Shown: positions 61,401 through 64,000 of the stretch, in pieces
How positions within the stretch are numbered: position 1 is the stretch's first letter
Layout of the letters: each line of letters opens with the position of its first letter
From: Owenia fusiformis
Taxonomy: Eukaryota > Annelida > Polychaeta > Sabellida > Oweniidae
DNA: 64,000 bases
Direction of reading: 5' to 3'
NCBI GenBank assembly: GCA_903813345.2
Contig: CAIIXF020000010.1
Location: 12,097,181-12,161,180 of the forward strand
The notes under the pieces: generated by a model
Told to the model about the DNA's origin: nothing
Seen by the model: only the letters and a program-made list of their open reading frames with translations
Databases searched by the model: none
Position numbers and translations under genes: made by a program

Positions 61401-64000
61401 CGATGGGGCAAGATGAGACTCGATGGGGCAAGTGGGATTTTGCCCCATTGGTGTATACCGGGCTTAAATGTATCCAGCAGCTCAAATAATAGATTGAGAA
61501 TCCCCTCACTTCAGCAACCAGGCGTGGCCGTCATCTGGTGAATTTAATAACGTCTTGGTTGCGTTGTGTTATAGCCTATCACTCGATCATTGGGGTCCTT
61601 GGATGTATATGCTCGCAACTTATTCTCTTTTCAGAAACCAAATGTTACGATTAACAGGTAATATATTTGGATACACATCGACCTCCTTCTTTGTGAAAAT
61701 GATGAATAATAAATAAAATTTCCTCCGACAAAAGTTCATCCATTTTGTTATAAAGACGTAACGTCTTTGTAACCAGGTGGGGACCAGTGATTGTTGGTAC
61801 TAGTATTTGGTAAAGTCAAATTCTCAGTCATTGAACGCTCTTGCATAATTTTAGCGATTGGTATAATTGATGCATCTAATTTTGAATTCGTCATATGTTA
61901 AAATCGTGATGTGAAGAGTATAAAAATGGAAGATTGAGAATGTAAGGGAAGTTTGATACAAACATGTTGTAGAGTCGTTCTCTTCATTGTCAATGAGTTT
62001 CAATGATTATTCTAGATCTTGATATAATAAAATAGAGGACGATAATAGAAATGACTACTTGATATTTGTTATAGTTGATGGAGAATGGGGCTGGTGGGGC
62101 ACATGGGGTAGCTGCTCAGCCTCCTGCCTAGGGGGCACTCAGATACGCACACGTATGTGTGATAGTCCTGCTACTGCCAACGGAGGAATCCCCTGTGCAG
62201 GAGACAGTATTGAGGATCAGAGCTGCAACGACTTCCCTTGCCCAGGTGAACTCTTGTAATAATTCCATCACGTGATTCACTTTAAAGACGCAAAACTATT
62301 CTACATACTTTGTATAAATAGTTGTACAAAAAGAATATACATACTCACATAAAAGCACATCACGTAATAATATTTCTTTTAGCAAGCTTTCTTTCCCTCG
62401 TTTTGATTTCTCCAAAATAAGATATAACAAAACCAAAGACAACTGCTAAGTCTTCATCATTTTCTTACACCTTTAGCTATTGACGGGGAATGGGGACCAT
62501 GGGCTTTTATAAGCAAATGTACTAAGACATGTGACAGTGGATTCCGAAAGAGGGAAAGATTCTGTGACAACCCGCCTCCCCAGAACCACGGTCTCATTTG
62601 TCCAGGTGGACTTGAGGAGGACAGGACGAGAGCCGTTGAAGTTGTTGCATGTAATTTTAGACCATGTCCAGGTACAAAGAACAAAAAATCAATCCCGATT
62701 ATTAAACGTTTCTTTCAACTCTTGAACTTTAAAGATAAGGATTTTGAATGATGTAATGTACTTAATTTATGGTCGGTTTTCTCGACTATTTCAATCAAAA
62801 ATTTGATTAATACTGAAAATGGTATGACTATTTACATATACAATATGCATTTCACAAAATCTTTCATTATTACCTAACTTGTAGTCCATGGTAAATGGTC
62901 CAGCTGGACAGCATTTAGTGAATGCTCACTAACTTGTGGGATGGGTCTACGTACCAGAACAAGAGTCTGTGATGAAATAGTGCCGGCTCATGACGGGTAT
63001 GACTGCTTTGGATCAAGTATAGATACTGTGCCATGTGAATTAAATAAATGTGCAGGTAATGTCTATATTTCACTCGAATGAATTTCAAACAGCTATATTT
63101 TTTAATTCAGGTTTAGAGCCTAATCGTTTTCATTAACTCATCTAACATCGTCTTACATCAAGCAATGTGATTAATTTAGAAACATTTTACATAGTTCCAC
63201 ATAGGATTTCAGCAATTTTCACTTTGATAATTTATGAATGTTATTTAAAATAGAACTTTACACTGACAATGGGTGGTTCCTTGATTAGACAATGCGACTT
63301 GTATTTTAGCTAGGATAAAGAGAAAGCATTCATCCTAGATTTCGTTAATGATGATGGTGATGAGACTTTTTCAAAATGGGGGCAAGACTATTTTAGATTA
63401 TTTGATAGCATTGTAAAACGCTTTTTAACCCAAGTATACAAGCCCAGAGATTTATGTCTTTGATTATTTTAGTATATGCAACATTGTTTTAAAGAAATTA
63501 TACATGACTTTGTATTCTATTCATATTGTATAGTTGTATGTAGCCGCACTGGATAATAATCCATGTGCCACTGTTATAAAAGTGTTGGCAAATAAAAAAA
63601 AAATAATAATAATACTCAAAAAGCGATAATATCTATTTTAATACATTCTCAGTATTTTTAAACATGTGATATTTATATTTATATTAACGATACACACTCC
63701 CCTCTGGCAACCGGAAGTTCCACTTTGGATCACGTGTCAAAGCCTATTTATGTTTCGCGAGTTAAAAAAACAATCACATCAATCAAAATTGAGATTCAAG
63801 CATTGCTTTAACATGTCATCCAATAAAGTCTCCCGGTTGCCAAACTTATGGAGGGGAGGTGGGCGTACAATATGTCCGTTCATGAAATAAAATAAATGGA
63901 CACATTTTTTATTTGTAGTGAATGGTGGATGGTCAGAATGGTCAGATTTCAGCGAGTGTTCAGTGACGTGCAATGGCGGTAAAAAGGCTCGGACTCGAAC
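58397..64000 (+). CDS. Secreted multi-thrombospondin-type-1-repeat protein, 3' partial, at least 9 exons
   Basis: Exons 58397-58451, 58837-58982, 59244-59382, 59558-59728, 59867-60052, 62075-62245, 62477-62671, 62885-63055 and 63919 onward join in one frame. The first encodes a signal peptide (MDRLTVLVVLIAGFFLPTG). The rest encode eight TSP1 domains, each starting DGxW or close to it, with WxxW motifs (C-mannosylation sites in this family) and a CxxxCGxG-type cysteine pattern. From exon 4 on, each domain is one exon with phase-1 introns on both sides, the classic arrangement for exon shuffling. Such proteins act outside the cell in matrix, adhesion or guidance. Which family (hemicentin-, SCO-spondin-, properdin- or coadhesin-like) cannot be told, because the 3' part is outside the window. 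Confidence 0.93.
58837..58982 (+). CDS. TSR gene exon 2: TSR1 and start of TSR2
   Basis: Acceptor AACTGTCAG, donor GTAAAT. TSR1 is DGQWSDWSKCSVQCGGG...LPCSYNDCPE and is short. TSR2 begins DGVWMEWQ. The fucosylation-type Ser/Thr before the second Cys is Gln in TSR1. Confidence 0.9.
59244..59382 (+). CDS. TSR gene exon 3: rest of TSR2
   Basis: Acceptor GTATTTAG, donor GTGAGT, enters phase 0 and leaves phase 1. EWGQCDTSCGGGIQPRYR to CNDDECP. The only domain in view that is split by an intron. Confidence 0.9.
59558..59728 (+). CDS. TSR gene exon 4: TSR3
   Basis: 171 nt, phase 1/1. Acceptor GCATTCAG, donor GTAAGC. DGQWSLWGEYNDCPVTCGGG to CASELCP; has CPVTCG, a full O-fucosylation-type site. Confidence 0.93.
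59867..60052 (+). CDS. TSR gene exon 5: TSR4
   Basis: 186 nt, phase 1/1. Acceptor TACCTGTAG, donor GTAAGC. DVDGNWAPWSLLTPCSTTCG to CASQSGCP. Confidence 0.93.
60276..60326. repeat. GC-rich hairpin
   Basis: GCGGGCAGATAT ... ATATCTGCCCGC with an inner CCCGCTC/GAGCGGG pair. Confidence 0.85.
60604..60749. repeat. 146-bp foldback hairpin
   Basis: ATTCAGGATATTGGGATTAT and CCAATATAATATATCT on the left are inverted on the right, around the tip GGGACCTACGGCCCTCGGG. It shares terminal words (GGGCAGATAT) with the hairpin at 60276-60326, so both may belong to one element. Confidence 0.85.
60942..61465. mobile_element. 524-bp TIR element with 10-bp-periodic interior
   Basis: Ends AAGCCCGGTATACACCAATG and its inverse are near-perfect for over 25 bp. 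The interior is made of degenerate decamers (TGGGACTCCA, TGGGACTTCG, TGGGGCAAGA types) that stay in 10-bp register and switch to the complementary form (TCCCATGAGG, CCCCATCTTG) and back. An internal end-like copy lies at 61262. All ORFs here are by-products of the repeat. Confidence 0.88.
62075..62245 (+). CDS. TSR gene exon 6: TSR5
   Basis: 171 nt, phase 1/1. Acceptor TGTTATAG, donor GTGAAC. DGEWGWWGTWGSCSASCLGG to CNDFPCP. CSASCL lacks the Gly of the O-fucosylation motif. Confidence 0.93.
62477..62671 (+). CDS. TSR gene exon 7: TSR6
   Basis: 195 nt, phase 1/1. Acceptor CACCTTTAG, donor GTACAA. DGEWGPWAFISKCTKTCDSG to CNFRPCP; slightly longer than the others, with CTKTCD in place of CxxTCG. 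Confidence 0.92.
62885..63055 (+). CDS. TSR gene exon 8: TSR7
   Basis: 171 nt, phase 1/1. Acceptor ACTTGTAG, donor GTAATG. HGKWSSWTAFSECSLTCGMG to CELNKCA. Confidence 0.93.
63056..63918 (+). other. TSR gene intron
   Basis: AT-rich. Contains the small inverted pair at 63688-63862. No exon recognised. Confidence 0.7.
63688..63862. mobile_element. About 175-bp inverted-repeat element of the GGTTGCCAAAC family
   Basis: ACTCCCCTC...GGCAACCGG on the left and CCGGTTGCCAAAC...GGAGGGGAGGT on the right; same terminal words as the element at 29384-30345. Confidence 0.5.
63919..64000 (+). CDS. TSR gene exon 9: TSR8, cut by the window end
   Basis: Acceptor TTTGTAG. NGGWSEWSDFSECSVTCNGG and on to the window edge. 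CSVTCN lacks the usual Gly. Confidence 0.9.

Larger units (their letters stand above)
60053..62074 (+). other. TSR gene intron (2.0 kb) with hairpins and a decamer-repeat TIR element
   Basis: Holds palindromes at 60276-60326 and 60604-60749 and the 524-bp element at 60942-61465. No additional TSR exon was seen. Confidence 0.75.

Noticed and set aside
60859-61541. Seven overlapping ORFs rich in GTPWD/SHEVP on both strands
   Set aside because: By-products of the 10-bp-periodic repeat, which lacks stops in several frames.

Overview
This is a 64 kb stretch of AT-rich metazoan nuclear DNA. It has long introns with GT-AG boundaries, a low density of coding exons and many short inverted-repeat transposons. 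The split direct-repeat tyrosine-recombinase retrotransposon, the CCGT-type microsatellite repeat and the gene set suggest a marine invertebrate, most likely a lophotrochozoan such as a mollusc, brachiopod or annelid. The phylum is an inference; only comparison of the proteins with sequenced genomes would fix it.

Layout. (1) 1664-10061 (+): the 3' seven coding exons of a DYRK1-type (minibrain/DYRK1A) kinase, open at its 5' end, followed by a long 3' UTR to about 14.9 kb. (2) 17902-21448 (+): a complete four-exon BTBD1/BTBD2-type gene (BTB, BACK and PHR domains, 590 aa) with a probable upstream non-coding exon near 16.5 kb. (3) 21.4-27.4 kb: intergenic repeats, including 21 exact-length copies of a 43-bp unit. 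(4) 27468-28544 (-): an uninterrupted REXO4-type DEDDh exonuclease gene with two ETS-like motifs just upstream. (5) 28.5-34.5 kb: several terminal-inverted-repeat elements. (6) 34574-42414 (+): a four-exon gene for a secreted, probably GPI-anchored Reeler-domain protein. All exon joins keep frame, but exon 2 carries an in-frame TAA. (7) 44677-51061 (-): a Ngaro/DIRS-like retrotransposon (gag, RT-RNase H, tyrosine recombinase) with A1-B1-A2-B2 split direct repeats. A 237-bp TA-flanked MITE and a 533-bp foldback are inserted in it, each with a recognisable empty site. (8) 51.25-51.65 kb: a small tandem array of tRNA-Ala(AGC)-like genes. (9) 52.3-57.8 kb: nested inverted-repeat elements. (10) 58397 to the window end (+): the 5' part of a secreted protein made of thrombospondin type-1 repeats (eight in view), mostly one per exon with phase-1 introns. 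The gene continues past 64000.

The host genes look unrelated in function: nuclear/cytosolic kinase, BTB adaptor, nucleolar RNA exonuclease and two extracellular proteins. There is no sign of a co-regulated cluster. The less ordinary material is in the repeats: the split-direct-repeat retrotransposon with its unusual frame layout and missing catalytic tyrosine, a TIR element built of 10-bp-periodic sequence in a TSR-gene intron, duplicated decoy splice acceptors in the BTBD gene, and the Reeler in-frame stop. All coordinates were read by eye; no alignment or database search was run.
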